Of a DNA stretch of 64,000 nt, positions 35,913-45,094 are shown piece by piece. Made by a program: the position numbers and the translations under genes. Below the pieces are notes generated by a model. That model worked only from the letters and a program-made list of their open reading frames with translations, did not search any database and was not told where the DNA came from. The stretch is from contig NZ_CP060007.1 of assembly GCF_014168535.1 (NCBI RefSeq), forward strand, positions 1,922,001 to 1,986,000, in the 5' to 3' direction. This stretch comes from Lacibacter sediminis. Its GTDB lineage: Bacteria > Bacteroidota > Bacteroidia > Chitinophagales > Chitinophagaceae. The number at the start of each line of letters is the position of its first letter. Positions within the stretch are counted from its first letter, which is position 1.

Positions 35913-38900
35913 ATGAAGTCATTATTAAAAACAATATTTCCAATCAGCCGGAGTATTGCACTGATATTTCTATTGGCCATTTCCACCATCATCTTTTTTG
36001 GACGTATTGTTTATTTAAGTGGCATCTATACCAGCAAAACAGATAAGATGGTTGCCCATACTTACCGGGTAATGGATTATGTTGCAAAGATCAAATCGGG
36101 TATAGCAGAAAGCGAAGCAATGGTGAGCAGTTATCTGCTGCAACCTAAAAAAGTAACGTACGATGAATTGGTAAAACTGCAGGCTGAATTGAAACATTCA
36201 ATGGTAACGGCAAGGCAACTGGCAATTGATCCAACACAGAAGCGGTTTTTGCAGGAGCTCGAAATCATGTTGCTTCAAAAGCAAACTGAACAGTTAGCAA
36301 TATTTAAACAGCCGTCATTCAAAAGTAATTCATCATCGGTTTCTGATTTTGTGGCAAGGCAACAGCAACTTTTATTTACCATTAACGGAAAGCTTCGTCT
36401 TATTACTGACAGGCAAAACTGGTTATTACAATTACGTACCCATGCAAGTGATGCGGCAGAACAAAGATTGATACGCATAGCCTATGCAGGCGCAACGATT
36501 ATCATTATGTTTATCGCCGTTTTGCTTTGGCAGTTAAATAAAGATATACGTCGGAGAAAGAAAGCAGAACATGATATCAGGGAAAGTGAGATCAAGTACC
36601 GTAAACTGATTGAAGGCCCGGGCATGATCACCTTCACTGCAAACCTGAATGGCGAATTTGAATTTGTAAGTGCAAAATCAAAAATATTAACCGGTTACAC
36701 TCCATTTGAGCTGCAGGGGCAATCATTTTATAAATTAGTACCGGAAGCATGGCACCAACAAGTACTTAAAAGTTTTGAACAACAATTTCATGAATATGCA
36801 CAGGAAAAGATCATGCGTTTCCCCATCATTACAAAGGATAATGAGGAGAAATGGGTGAAACTTACTTCTCTCATCATTTCAAACGATGAACAGATCGTCG
36901 GCTTTCAATGTACGGTCAAAGACATTACTGATGAAATAGAAGCAGAGTCAAAGTTGAAAGAATCAGAAGAGCTGGTGCAAACGCTCCTGAACAATACCAA
37001 CGAAGGGTTTTTTATGGTTGATCGTGATTTAACCATTCGTGTCATGAACAAACCAGCCCGTGAAGGAATGGAACTACGTACCGGAAAAAAAGTAGAGGTT
37101 GGTATGAATTTACTCTCAGTTATTCCGGCACAGGTTATTGATGATGCCGTAATTAATTTCGGGAAAGTGTTTAACGGAGAGTATGTAGAATATGAAGCCC
37201 GTTACAATACCGAGAAAGGCGTACAATGGTTACGGATCAGTCATACGCCTGTAAGAGAAAATAATAATGAGATAACCGGGGCAGCTGTTGTAACCTCTGA
37301 TATTACTTCCATTAAACAGAATGAAGAAAAAGTAGAGGAGGCGAATCGAAAGATAAGGGCTATGCTCTCAAGTACAGAGGAAGGATTTTATATGGTAGCA
37401 CCTGATTGTACCGTTATTATGGTGAATGAAGCCGGTAAAAATATCATGAAGCTTACAACAGGGAAACTTTGTATTGAAGGCAGTAATATATTCGATTATA
37501 TCAAGCCGGAACGCAAAGAAATATTCAAGGAGATATTTGAAAAAGTAGTGAATGGAAGTACTGAGGAATCAGAATTGTTTTTTGAAACAGCGGAAGGTGA
37601 TTTGTGGATACATAACACGTACTTCCCTGTACGAAATGAGGCGAACGTTGTTATAGCCGTATGCTTTGCAGTAAAAAATATTACTGAGCGTAAACTTGTA
37701 GAACAGGCATGGGAAAAATTGAGAGAAGAAAAAGAAGAGAATCAGTTCCGTTTGCAGTCAATCCTTGATAATACACCTTTGATCATGTTCATTAAGGATC
37801 TGGATGGGAAGTATATGCTTATTAACCGATCATTCAGGGAGGCCTTCCAACGCACAGAAGATGAAGTAATAGGAAAAACCGATTTTGACTTTGATGAAGA
37901 CGAAGCCTCGATCCGTTACCGTGAAGCAGATGACAAAGTTATTGCTACGTTGGAGCATGTACAAACAGATGAAACGGTGCAAATGCCGGATGGCGAACAT
38001 CACCTGCTCATTGTGAAATTCCCTTTGTTCGACAGGGATAATATTTTATATGGTGTTGGCGCTATTGCCACTGATATAACGGAGCGTACAAGGTCACGTG
38101 AAAAATTAATAGAAGCAAAAAAGAAAGCCGAATCAGCAGAGCAATTACAAGAACAGTTTCTCGCTAATATGAGTCATGAAATCCGCACGCCACTGAATGG
38201 TATTATCGGCATGACAAATGTGTTGCAGCATACTGCACTTTCTGAAGAACAGGAAGAGTTTGTGCAGATCATTCGTCAGTCGTCCGATAACTTATTGATG
38301 CTGATCAACGATATTCTTGATCTCTCAAAGATAAAAGCCGGAAAACTTTCAGTAGAGCAGGTTTCGTTTGATTTACAAAAAGTCTTGGAGCAGGCCGTGG
38401 CGCCATTTCGATTGAAAGCAAAAGAAAAAAGACTTACACTTTCTATTCATTGCGATCGTTCAGTTCCTCTTCAGCTAACAGGCGATCCGTTACGGATCAC
38501 ACAAATACTTTCAAACCTACTGAGCAATGCCTTGAAGTTTACCGAAGCTGGAAGTATCGAGGTAAGAATTTGTGAACTGCAGCAACAGGAAGATGGCAAA
38601 ACTAATTTATCAATTTCTGTAACAGACACCGGAATCGGCATATCCGACGAAAAACTTGAACATGTATTTGAAAGTTTTGAACAGGCAGCCATTGAAACAT
38701 CACGCAAATATGGTGGCACAGGTTTAGGATTATCAATTACACGCCAGTTGTGTGAAATGATGGGGGGTGCAATTGCTGTTAGCAGTGAATTTGGGAAAGG
38801 CACAACGTTCCGAGTGCAATTACCATTTACAATTGCTGAAGCAGTCCCTGTTGTAACACAGGTTATGGACTTGTCGAAAAACCGTAACGATAATATCAGC

Positions 38901-39665
38901 GGAAAGAAAATATTAGTGGCAGAAGATAACGAGATCAACCAGAAAGTAATTATGCACGTACTGCAACGTGTGGGCATCAGCACCACCATTGTAAATAACG
39001 GTAAGGAAGCTGTTGAATTACTTGAAGCAGGTGAAGAGTTTGACCTGATCATCCTTGATCTGCAAATGCCAATAATGAATGGATTTCAGACAGCAACCTA
39101 TATCAGGAAAAAACTGGAATTAACTCTTCCTATTATTGCCATGACGGCGAGTGCACTTCGTAATGAAAAAATGCGCTGTTTTGAATTAGGTATGAACGAA
39201 TATCTCACCAAACCATTTGTTCCGGCTGATCTTTATACCGAGCTGCGTCGTTTCTTACTTGCTCAGCCAGCAACAGGCAAGTCAACAAACACATCACAAA
39301 CACAACAACAGGGCACTGAATTGTATAATCTTTCGCACCTCTATGAAATGGAAGACCAGGAATATTTCTGCGAAGTATTACAGCTGTTTCTTGCAACAAC
39401 ACCATCATTATTAAATGAAATTCATGAAGCAACACTGTATGAAAATTGGGAGGAAGTGTACAGGAAAGCTCACAAGTTAAAAAGCAGCCTCGGCATTCTG
39501 CAAATGAATTTAATGCTTGGCCTGGTTTCGACAATTGAACTTCAGGCAAAAGAGCAAAAGAATATTGACCGGATACCCGATGGGTTAAAAAAAGCAACGG
39601 AACTGTATGACTTGATACGTCCAATGATTGAAGCCGAACTGGAAAAAGCAATACAAATAACCTGA
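35913..39665 (+). CDS. Multi-PAS hybrid histidine kinase with receiver and HPt domains
   Basis: A 1250-residue inner-membrane sensor. In order: transmembrane helix (about 10-32), periplasmic CHASE3-like sensor (about 35-180), second helix (about 188-208), four PAS domains (about 225-340, 345-465, 475-595, 605-725), HisKA with the phosphorylated His in MSHEIRTPLNG (H755), HATPase (N/G boxes to about 970), receiver with EDN and phospho-acceptor Asp in LDLQMP (D1049), and a C-terminal HPt domain with His in AHKLKSS (H1187). This is a complete internal phosphorelay that needs only an external receiver, which the next gene (29 bases downstream) supplies. The stimulus is unknown. It probably controls the glycosyltransferase genes that follow. 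Confidence 0.93.
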   Translation: MKSLLKTIFPISRSIALIFLLAISTIIFFGRIVYLSGIYTSKTDKMVAHTYRVMDYVAKIKSGIAESEAMVSSYLLQPKKVTYDELVKLQAELKHSMVTARQLAIDPTQKRFLQELEIMLLQKQTEQLAIFKQPSFKSNSSSVSDFVARQQQLLFTINGKLRLITDRQNWLLQLRTHASDAAEQRLIRIAYAGATIIIMFIAVLLWQLNKDIRRRKKAEHDIRESEIKYRKLIEGPGMITFTANLNGEFEFVSAKSKILTGYTPFELQGQSFYKLVPEAWHQQVLKSFEQQFHEYAQEKIMRFPIITKDNEEKWVKLTSLIISNDEQIVGFQCTVKDITDEIEAESKLKESEELVQTLLNNTNEGFFMVDRDLTIRVMNKPAREGMELRTGKKVEVGMNLLSVIPAQVIDDAVINFGKVFNGEYVEYEARYNTEKGVQWLRISHTPVRENNNEITGAAVVTSDITSIKQNEEKVEEANRKIRAMLSSTEEGFYMVAPDCTVIMVNEAGKNIMKLTTGKLCIEGSNIFDYIKPERKEIFKEIFEKVVNGSTEESELFFETAEGDLWIHNTYFPVRNEANVVIAVCFAVKNITERKLVEQAWEKLREEKEENQFRLQSILDNTPLIMFIKDLDGKYMLINRSFREAFQRTEDEVIGKTDFDFDEDEASIRYREADDKVIATLEHVQTDETVQMPDGEHHLLIVKFPLFDRDNILYGVGAIATDITERTRSREKLIEAKKKAESAEQLQEQFLANMSHEIRTPLNGIIGMTNVLQHTALSEEQEEFVQIIRQSSDNLLMLINDILDLSKIKAGKLSVEQVSFDLQKVLEQAVAPFRLKAKEKRLTLSIHCDRSVPLQLTGDPLRITQILSNLLSNALKFTEAGSIEVRICELQQQEDGKTNLSISVTDTGIGISDEKLEHVFESFEQAAIETSRKYGGTGLGLSITRQLCEMMGGAIAVSSEFGKGTTFRVQLPFTIAEAVPVVTQVMDLSKNRNDNISGKKILVAEDNEINQKVIMHVLQRVGISTTIVNNGKEAVELLEAGEEFDLIILDLQMPIMNGFQTATYIRKKLELTLPIIAMTASALRNEKMRCFELGMNEYLTKPFVPADLYTELRRFLLAQPATGKSTNTSQTQQQGTELYNLSHLYEMEDQEYFCEVLQLFLATTPSLLNEIHEATLYENWEEVYRKAHKLKSSLGILQMNLMLGLVSTIELQAKEQKNIDRIPDGLKKATELYDLIRPMIEAELEKAIQIT

Positions 39666-39694
39666 ACTTAATTACCAACCTGAAAAATCAAAAC

Positions 39695-40057
39695 ATGAAA
39701 ATTTTAGTAGCAGAAGATGAACCCATCATGCTTAAAACAATTGCTTTGCGTTTACGGAAAGACGGTCACGATGTAATTGTTGCTGATAATGGCCGTGAAG
39801 CCATGGAGCAGATCGATGCACATGATCCTGACATGATTATTACCGACATTATGATGCCTTACTCATCCGGGCTGGAAATTGTTGGAAAAGTAAAAGCTGT
39901 TGGCCAGCGTAACGTTCCCGTTATTGTGCTGAGTGCAATGGGCCAGGAGAATGTAGTCGTTGAAGCATTCAACCTTGGTGCCGATGATTATATTACAAAG
40001 CCATTCAGCCCGAATGAACTTTCCATGCGTGTCAAACGGTTAACAAAAATTGCCTGA
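39695..40057 (+). CDS. Stand-alone receiver-domain response regulator
   Basis: A 120-residue protein consisting of a single REC domain: acidic pocket in VAEDE near residue 7, phospho-acceptor D51 in ITDIMMP, Ser/Thr switch in LSAM, and Lys in ITKPF. There is no DNA-binding or enzymatic output domain, so its effect must come through a protein partner. The kinase next door ends in an HPt domain that would phosphorylate it. The downstream HEAT-repeat and GT2 proteins are candidate targets (inference from position). Confidence 0.92.
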   Translation: MKILVAEDEPIMLKTIALRLRKDGHDVIVADNGREAMEQIDAHDPDMIITDIMMPYSSGLEIVGKVKAVGQRNVPVIVLSAMGQENVVVEAFNLGADDYITKPFSPNELSMRVKRLTKIA

Positions 40058-40067
40058 TGAATGTCGC

Positions 40068-40101
40068 CTGTTTTAAAAGAAATGGATGTTCATTAAAACA
40101 G
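40068..40101 (+). other. Hairpin between receiver and HEAT genes
   Basis: A 9-bp stem CTGTTTTAA/TTAAAACAG with a 16-base loop and no T-run after it. It could be a processing or stabilising element rather than a terminator. Confidence 0.35.
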
Positions 40102-40139
40102 AGTAGGTAATTTCAAGTTAAGCGGATTAAATTAGTTGT

Positions 40140-41264
40140 ATGGAAATGGAATTTAAAATGGCTGCGCAGCAAGTGCTGGATGTATTTATACAACCGGTTC
40201 ACCTGATGCTGGCCATGTTTATTTTCATTGCGATTATTACGGTTGTCATCTTTTTTATTTTAGTTTATCTCATTCGTCGAACGGCACGCAGTTACAGGCG
40301 TGCCCAGTTAAGAGAAACATACAGTTCGCTGATCAGTGAACTTGCGCTTTGCGAAACGGAAAATGAATTGCAGGAGTTCCTTGCTCTGTCATCTACACAA
40401 GAGCAACTTCATTTATTGCTCAACGACGCCTATTCACGAAAAGTACTGGTATCAGAATTGTTGAAAACCGTAAAGAATATGAGCGGCACAGCAGCATTGA
40501 ACATTTGCTGGTTTTATGAAAAGGCCGGGCTCGATAATGATTCTCTTACACGCTTACAGGAAGGCGCATGGCATGTGAAAGCAAGAGCCATCCAGGAATT
40601 GAGCGGGCTTCAGCAAAAAAAATATATCACGAAGATTTATCGTCTTACAAACCATCCGGATGAATTGGTACGTAATGAAGCAAGAACGGCTGTGGTAAAA
40701 CTCACCGGTTTTGATGGTTTACGTTTTCTGGATGTTGTGAGTTACCCGTTAACCGAATGGCAACAGCTGTGCCTTTTGTATGAGCTATCGTTGCATGGCA
40801 GCAGAGCATTTGAACAGGCACCCCGTTGGCTGCAATCAAAAAATAACAGTGTAGTTGAATTTACATTACGTTTAGTGGAAGTGTACAAGCTGTATGAGCT
40901 TTATCCCAACGTAATTGCATGTTTACATCATCCGGCAAAGATTGTCAGGAAAAAAGCACTTGCAGCACTAAACGAAATTTATGATTCAACTGCAAATGAA
41001 TTGCTGGTTGAAATGTATACCAAAGAAGATGCTGACGTGCAGGTGCAAATACTAAAACTGCTGCAGGAACATGGTGGAGAAGCAGAACAGTTTTTTCTAT
41101 TGCAGCAGTTGATTCACCCACAACAGGAAATTAAAGTAGCTGCAGCACGTGCAATATTTCATACTCAACCAGAAGCGGAGCGTTTATTAAAACAACAGGT
41201 GGATGAAGAAAGCTACCCATGGACAGTATTGCTTCCACAGTTAAAACAGGAGGTAGCTTTATGA
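40140..41264 (+). CDS. Membrane-anchored HEAT-repeat protein
   Basis: A 374-residue protein with one N-terminal transmembrane helix (about 21-46) and a cytoplasmic all-helical region of about six HEAT-like repeats (for example GAWHVKARAIQELSGL, HPDELVRNEARTAVVKL, HPAKIVRKKALAALNEI, DADVQVQILKLLQ). HEAT repeats are protein-binding scaffolds. Its stop overlaps the ATG of the glycosyltransferase gene (ATGA), pointing to equimolar synthesis and probable complex formation. A link between the phosphorylated receiver and the glycosyltransferase is inferred. Confidence 0.85.
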   Translation: MEMEFKMAAQQVLDVFIQPVHLMLAMFIFIAIITVVIFFILVYLIRRTARSYRRAQLRETYSSLISELALCETENELQEFLALSSTQEQLHLLLNDAYSRKVLVSELLKTVKNMSGTAALNICWFYEKAGLDNDSLTRLQEGAWHVKARAIQELSGLQQKKYITKIYRLTNHPDELVRNEARTAVVKLTGFDGLRFLDVVSYPLTEWQQLCLLYELSLHGSRAFEQAPRWLQSKNNSVVEFTLRLVEVYKLYELYPNVIACLHHPAKIVRKKALAALNEIYDSTANELLVEMYTKEDADVQVQILKLLQEHGGEAEQFFLLQQLIHPQQEIKVAAARAIFHTQPEAERLLKQQVDEESYPWTVLLPQLKQEVAL

Positions 41265-42688
41265 ACTGGCAGCAGCTTCTTGTTGATCTGTTAACCTATG
41301 TTATTTTTATTTATTCTGTTGTATTGTTATTATGCTATCTCTTCATTGCTTTTTATTCCATTGGTGAAACAAGAAGATATATCCGTAAAAGCAGTTTCAC
41401 TGATTACTCCATCATGGCGGTATCAGAACACACGCCATCTATCAGTATTCTTGCGCCGGCATACAACGAAGGCGCAACGATCATTGAAAATATCCGTTCG
41501 CTGCTGAATATCCATTACAACAATATGGAAGTGATTGTGCTTAATGATGGCAGTAAAGATGATTCAATGCAGAAGTTGATGGATGCCTATCAACTCGTGG
41601 AAGTTCCGTACGTCTTCACTACACATATTGCAACAAAACCTGTTCGTGCAATTTACAGAAGCAGCAATCCCGTTTATAAAAAGTTACTTGTTGTTGATAA
41701 ACAGAATGGAGGTAAGGCTGATGCGTTGAATGTTGGTATCAACATCGCATCGAATGATATTCTTGTTTGTATTGATGTGGATTGTATACTTGAGCAGGAT
41801 GCGATGCTGAAATTGATCAAACCATTCCTGGAAGAAAAAGAGAAACGTGTGATTGCTACTGGTGGTGTTGTACGTATTGCTAATTCATGCGAGGTAAAAG
41901 ATGGAAAGATTATTCGTGTGCATTTACCTGAAGAGTTTATTCCAAGGGTGCAGACATTAGAATATATCCGTGCATTTTTATTGGGTCGTATGGCATGGAG
42001 CAGGCTGAATGGATTGTTGCTGATTTCAGGTGCGTTTGGAGCGTTCGATCGGGAGATTGCAATTAGAGCCGGAGGTTACGATCATAATACTGTAGGTGAG
42101 GATATGGAACTGGTTGTGCGTATGCGCCGCTATATGGAAGAGAAAAAACTTCCGTACAAAGTTGCTTACATTCCAGATCCCCTTTGCTGGACAGAAGCAC
42201 CTGCGAGTTATAAAATTCTTGGTCGTCAACGTAACCGCTGGACCAGAGGAACCATTGAAACATTGAAGCTTCACAAGAAAATGTTTTTTAATCCGTCTTA
42301 TGGTGTGTTGGGCATGCTCAGTTATCCTTACTGGTTCTTCTTCGAATTTCTTGCCCCGCTCATTGAGTTTACCGGCTTTATTGCGTTGTTGATATTTTCT
42401 GTCCTCGGCTTTATGGATTGGCCATTCTTTTTTGCTTTGCTTGGGTTTATTCTCAGTTTTGGATTTCTGTATTCTGTATTTGCAATTTTGATGGAAGTAC
42501 TTACCTATAATCAATACAGGAAACGAAAAGAAATTTTCAGTTTAATACTAACTGCTTTTTTAGAACCATTCGTTTTTCATCCGTTTGTAGTTTGGAGTGC
42601 TGTACGTGGGAATATTGATTTGATCCGTAAGAAAAAATCATGGGGTGAAATGACAAGACAAGGATTTGCCGGAAAGAAAAAAACTTAG
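41261..42688 (+). CDS. Processive membrane glycosyltransferase, GT2 family
   Basis: A 475-residue inner-membrane enzyme. One N-terminal helix (about 8-33), a GT2 catalytic domain (about 55-330) with DGSKDDS, the metal-binding DVD (D172/D174), an ED acceptor motif in VGEDMEL and the polymer-handling QRNRW (Q323-W327), then three to four C-terminal helices (about 350-440). This architecture is that of polymerising synthases such as those for poly-N-acetylglucosamine, hyaluronan or cellulose. The sugar cannot be fixed by eye. ATG 41261 overlaps the HEAT gene stop and is preferred over an earlier ATG inside that gene. Confidence 0.92.
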   Translation: MNWQQLLVDLLTYVIFIYSVVLLLCYLFIAFYSIGETRRYIRKSSFTDYSIMAVSEHTPSISILAPAYNEGATIIENIRSLLNIHYNNMEVIVLNDGSKDDSMQKLMDAYQLVEVPYVFTTHIATKPVRAIYRSSNPVYKKLLVVDKQNGGKADALNVGINIASNDILVCIDVDCILEQDAMLKLIKPFLEEKEKRVIATGGVVRIANSCEVKDGKIIRVHLPEEFIPRVQTLEYIRAFLLGRMAWSRLNGLLLISGAFGAFDREIAIRAGGYDHNTVGEDMELVVRMRRYMEEKKLPYKVAYIPDPLCWTEAPASYKILGRQRNRWTRGTIETLKLHKKMFFNPSYGVLGMLSYPYWFFFEFLAPLIEFTGFIALLIFSVLGFMDWPFFFALLGFILSFGFLYSVFAILMEVLTYNQYRKRKEIFSLILTAFLEPFVFHPFVVWSAVRGNIDLIRKKKSWGEMTRQGFAGKKKT

Positions 42689-43467
42689 AATCTTCTTCCA
42701 TACCCAACTGATCCATACAGTTGATTGCCGAATGTGGATGGCTTGTATTCATCCCTTGAATAGCCAACTGCAAACTGTAGAATATTTTTTCGCTGAATCG
42801 ATTTCTTAATACCCAAAACAATGCGATTGGAATATAACCTTTGGTTCGTAGTAAACTGAATATTTCTTGTTTCATCGGGCGATACTCCCGTACCATATTG
42901 CAGCCAGGCATAATCGTTCATTTCACCAAAATACCTGCGTGCTGTAAATAACCCAGCGAAGTTGAAACCGTCATTATCGCTCAGGAAACTTCTTGCCTGT
43001 AAAAACCAATTGCCGGTGTAATAACCGACACCTGCAACGCCGATCCATAAATTCTTATCAAAGTATAGATAACGAAAACCTCCTTCAAGTTCAATACTTT
43101 TCGGAATATTTACATACAACGAATAACCTGCACGAAACTTTGGAAAAACGGGCATGTCTGCTGAATAGCCAACACCTACATAACTATAAACCTTCTTTGA
43201 GAATTTCGGATATGCTTCCAGTTCGCCTTGCCAGCCATTTTGTGCAAGACGGTTTGCATAATTCAAGCGGCCAAGGATAGCTGCTTTCTTTGTTTCGTGT
43301 TTGTACTCAAGACCGGTTATGTGCCAATTGTTAGCAAACTGTTTGTCGAAATGAAAATACTCGTATTGAATGGTGAGTGTGTTCTTGAAGTGCACACTGT
43401 CTGTTTGTTGTGCAGCTGTAAACACCGGCAACAACAAAATGAGGTATAAAATAATATGGTTTCTCAT
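42685..43467 (-). CDS. YaiO-family outer-membrane beta-barrel protein
   Basis: A 260-residue outer-membrane protein: signal peptide (cleavage near FTAAQQ) followed by alternating amphipathic strands rich in Tyr, Gly and Phe, ending in an aromatic residue (YGRRF). It resembles the YaiO barrel, a family often linked to surface polysaccharide genes. It is convergent with the glycosyltransferase, the two stops overlapping by 4 bases with no terminator between them. It may be the outer-membrane exit or docking site for the polymer made by the GT2 enzyme (inference). Confidence 0.82.
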   Translation of the reverse strand: MRNHIILYLILLLPVFTAAQQTDSVHFKNTLTIQYEYFHFDKQFANNWHITGLEYKHETKKAAILGRLNYANRLAQNGWQGELEAYPKFSKKVYSYVGVGYSADMPVFPKFRAGYSLYVNIPKSIELEGGFRYLYFDKNLWIGVAGVGYYTGNWFLQARSFLSDNDGFNFAGLFTARRYFGEMNDYAWLQYGTGVSPDETRNIQFTTNQRLYSNRIVLGIKKSIQRKNILQFAVGYSRDEYKPSTFGNQLYGSVGYGRRF

Positions 43468-43544
43468 TATGACTACGGAGTGAATAAAGGTAATTGTTAT
43501 CCTGCTATGTTTTTGTAGTTGAAAATAGAAAAATAGTCAGCTTA

Positions 43545-44267
43545 TTAGAATCTTACAAACAATTCGCAGAAATTGCGCCAGAACTCAAACTTATAAAATG
43601 TAAATACGGAAATATGATAGAGAACAAGTATGAGTAAAGCAAGAGGGAATACATTCCATCGTTTATGTGATCGCCAATCCCAGATACATAGACCAATCAG
43701 CATCAGATCAGCTAACAGGAACCCGGCGAAGGGAGCCATTGGGTTACCCTCGATCGTAGGCATATAATTCAGCATACCCCGAAAATGAATGTGAATCAAC
43801 CGGTCTGTTACAGGTGTAAACATAGGAAACACTGTACAGATCATGTAACGGGCATGGATAGTTGATTTCTTACGATGATAAATTGCAAGTCCGTAGAGTA
43901 GTGCAAATGCAACGAGTGCGTTTGCGGCCAGTGCTACAAAGAAATAATCCATCGTACCTAATTGCGGTACGGGTTGCAACTGGTATTTTAATAAGTCAAG
44001 TGTAGTAAAGATCATGAGCGGTACCAGTATGTACGATGCTTTACCAACTGTTCTGTGCAGTTTTGTACGTTTTGTACGGATGAGGTAGGGCTGCACGATC
44101 AGCATCAGGCACCAGAGCGTTAATGCAATACCATGCAGATGCATCCGGTAATTCTTCTGTTCAAGTAATTTGGTAAAATAAGTTACCCAGAAACCGGCTA
44201 CTACAAAAAGGAAGAAAGCAATGAAATATAAATGACTCTTTTGAAAAATTGTTTTCTCAAGCTTCAT
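43545..44267 (-). CDS. Multi-pass membrane protein, unknown function (DUF2306-like?)
   Basis: A 240-residue protein with six to seven predicted transmembrane segments. Several His residues lie at helix ends (MHLHG near residue 45, LHRTVGK near 70, IYHRKK and IHARYM near 140), a pattern seen in putative haem- or metal-binding membrane proteins such as DUF2306/b561-like groups; no assignment is certain. ATG 44267 is chosen over an in-frame TTG 24 bases upstream because it gives a shorter, basic N-terminus. It is on the same strand as the Crp/Fnr gene, 83 bases behind it, and might be read through from it. Confidence 0.7.
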   Translation of the reverse strand: MKLEKTIFQKSHLYFIAFFLFVVAGFWVTYFTKLLEQKNYRMHLHGIALTLWCLMLIVQPYLIRTKRTKLHRTVGKASYILVPLMIFTTLDLLKYQLQPVPQLGTMDYFFVALAANALVAFALLYGLAIYHRKKSTIHARYMICTVFPMFTPVTDRLIHIHFRGMLNYMPTIEGNPMAPFAGFLLADLMLIGLCIWDWRSHKRWNVFPLALLILVLYHISVFTFYKFEFWRNFCELFVRF

Positions 44268-44350
44268 GGCAATTAGTTGGTTAACGTTCAAGATACAAAT
44301 CTGAAAGGATCAGCTGGTTAATTCTTTCAAATTCATAAACGAATAACACA

Positions 44351-45040
44351 TCAGCTTTGTTCAATATACTCCTGCAGTAAAGCTGCATTCAGAATTTGTG
44401 TTTTCTTACCGTCGGTATTGATCGCTTTTTCAGTACTTAATTCGTTCATGATCCTGAACAACGATTCATAAGTAGTACCTGTATAAGATGCAAGATCCTG
44501 GCGACTGATGGAAAGATTGATGTATCCATTTGCATCTTTTCCGAATTTATTCTGCAGGTAAAGCAATGCATTTGCAATACGTCCTTTTACATTCATGTGT
44601 GCAAGGTTGCGCATGCGTTTTTCCGATTCTTTCAATTCAGCTGCAAAGAACATTAATAAGTTATATTGAAAATCGGGATTGGTGCGCAGTGTACTGTTGA
44701 AGAAAGAAAGATCAATATAACAAACATCGGTTGGTTCCATTGCGGTACCTGAAACAGGGTAAACAGTATCAGCACCTAAACCACGGTGTCCAACAATGTC
44801 GCCATCTCTTGCAATACGAAGGATCAGTTCTTTTTCATCGCTCCATCGCTTATGCACTTTCACCAGGCCTTTGCTGATAAAGTACATGCCTTTTACTTCT
44901 TCGCCTTCAATAAACAGTTGCTCACCTTTTTTGAAATGAAAACTTTTGCGGTTGGCATCAAGCGCAGGTAACCAATCGTGCTGGCATTGTTTGCACATGG
45001 TACAGCTTTTCAGGTCGCAGTTCTTTTTGTTTTGCTTCAT
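44351..45040 (-). CDS. Crp/Fnr-family transcription regulator with Cys-rich N-terminus
   Basis: A 229-residue regulator. Residues 8-19 carry four cysteines (C8-x4-C13-x2-C16-x2-C19), which could bind an Fe-S cluster as in FNR-type sensors. A cyclic-nucleotide-binding-like beta-roll follows (about 30-135, FKKGEQLFIEGEEVKG) and then a helix-turn-helix (about 155-225) with SRQDLASYTGTTYESLFRIMNEL. ATG 45040 is preferred to a TTG 27 bases upstream. It lies 54 bases behind cobA, probably in one transcript, and opposite nirB, so it is the best candidate for oxygen-, redox- or NO-dependent control of nitrate assimilation. The ligand is not known. Confidence 0.88.
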   Translation of the reverse strand: MKQNKKNCDLKSCTMCKQCQHDWLPALDANRKSFHFKKGEQLFIEGEEVKGMYFISKGLVKVHKRWSDEKELILRIARDGDIVGHRGLGADTVYPVSGTAMEPTDVCYIDLSFFNSTLRTNPDFQYNLLMFFAAELKESEKRMRNLAHMNVKGRIANALLYLQNKFGKDANGYINLSISRQDLASYTGTTYESLFRIMNELSTEKAINTDGKKTQILNAALLQEYIEQS

Positions 45041-45094
45041 TGCGGATTTTCGTGTTTGCTGCTGCAAAGTAACGGCAAACGCTGTTTGGGTTCA

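Noticed and set aside
35719-35916. 65-codon open frame ending in ATGA overlap with the kinase start
   Set aside because: Composition is unlike the neighbouring genes, no domain or signal peptide is recognisable, and no ribosome-binding or promoter signal is seen. The overlap may be chance.
38471-39052. 193-codon open frame on the minus strand within the kinase gene
   Set aside because: It lies wholly antisense to the conserved HATPase and receiver domains, and its residues follow from their codons. No independent evidence for a gene.
42026-42514. 162-codon open frame antisense to the GT2 gene
   Set aside because: Fully inside a conserved catalytic domain on the other strand; no support.
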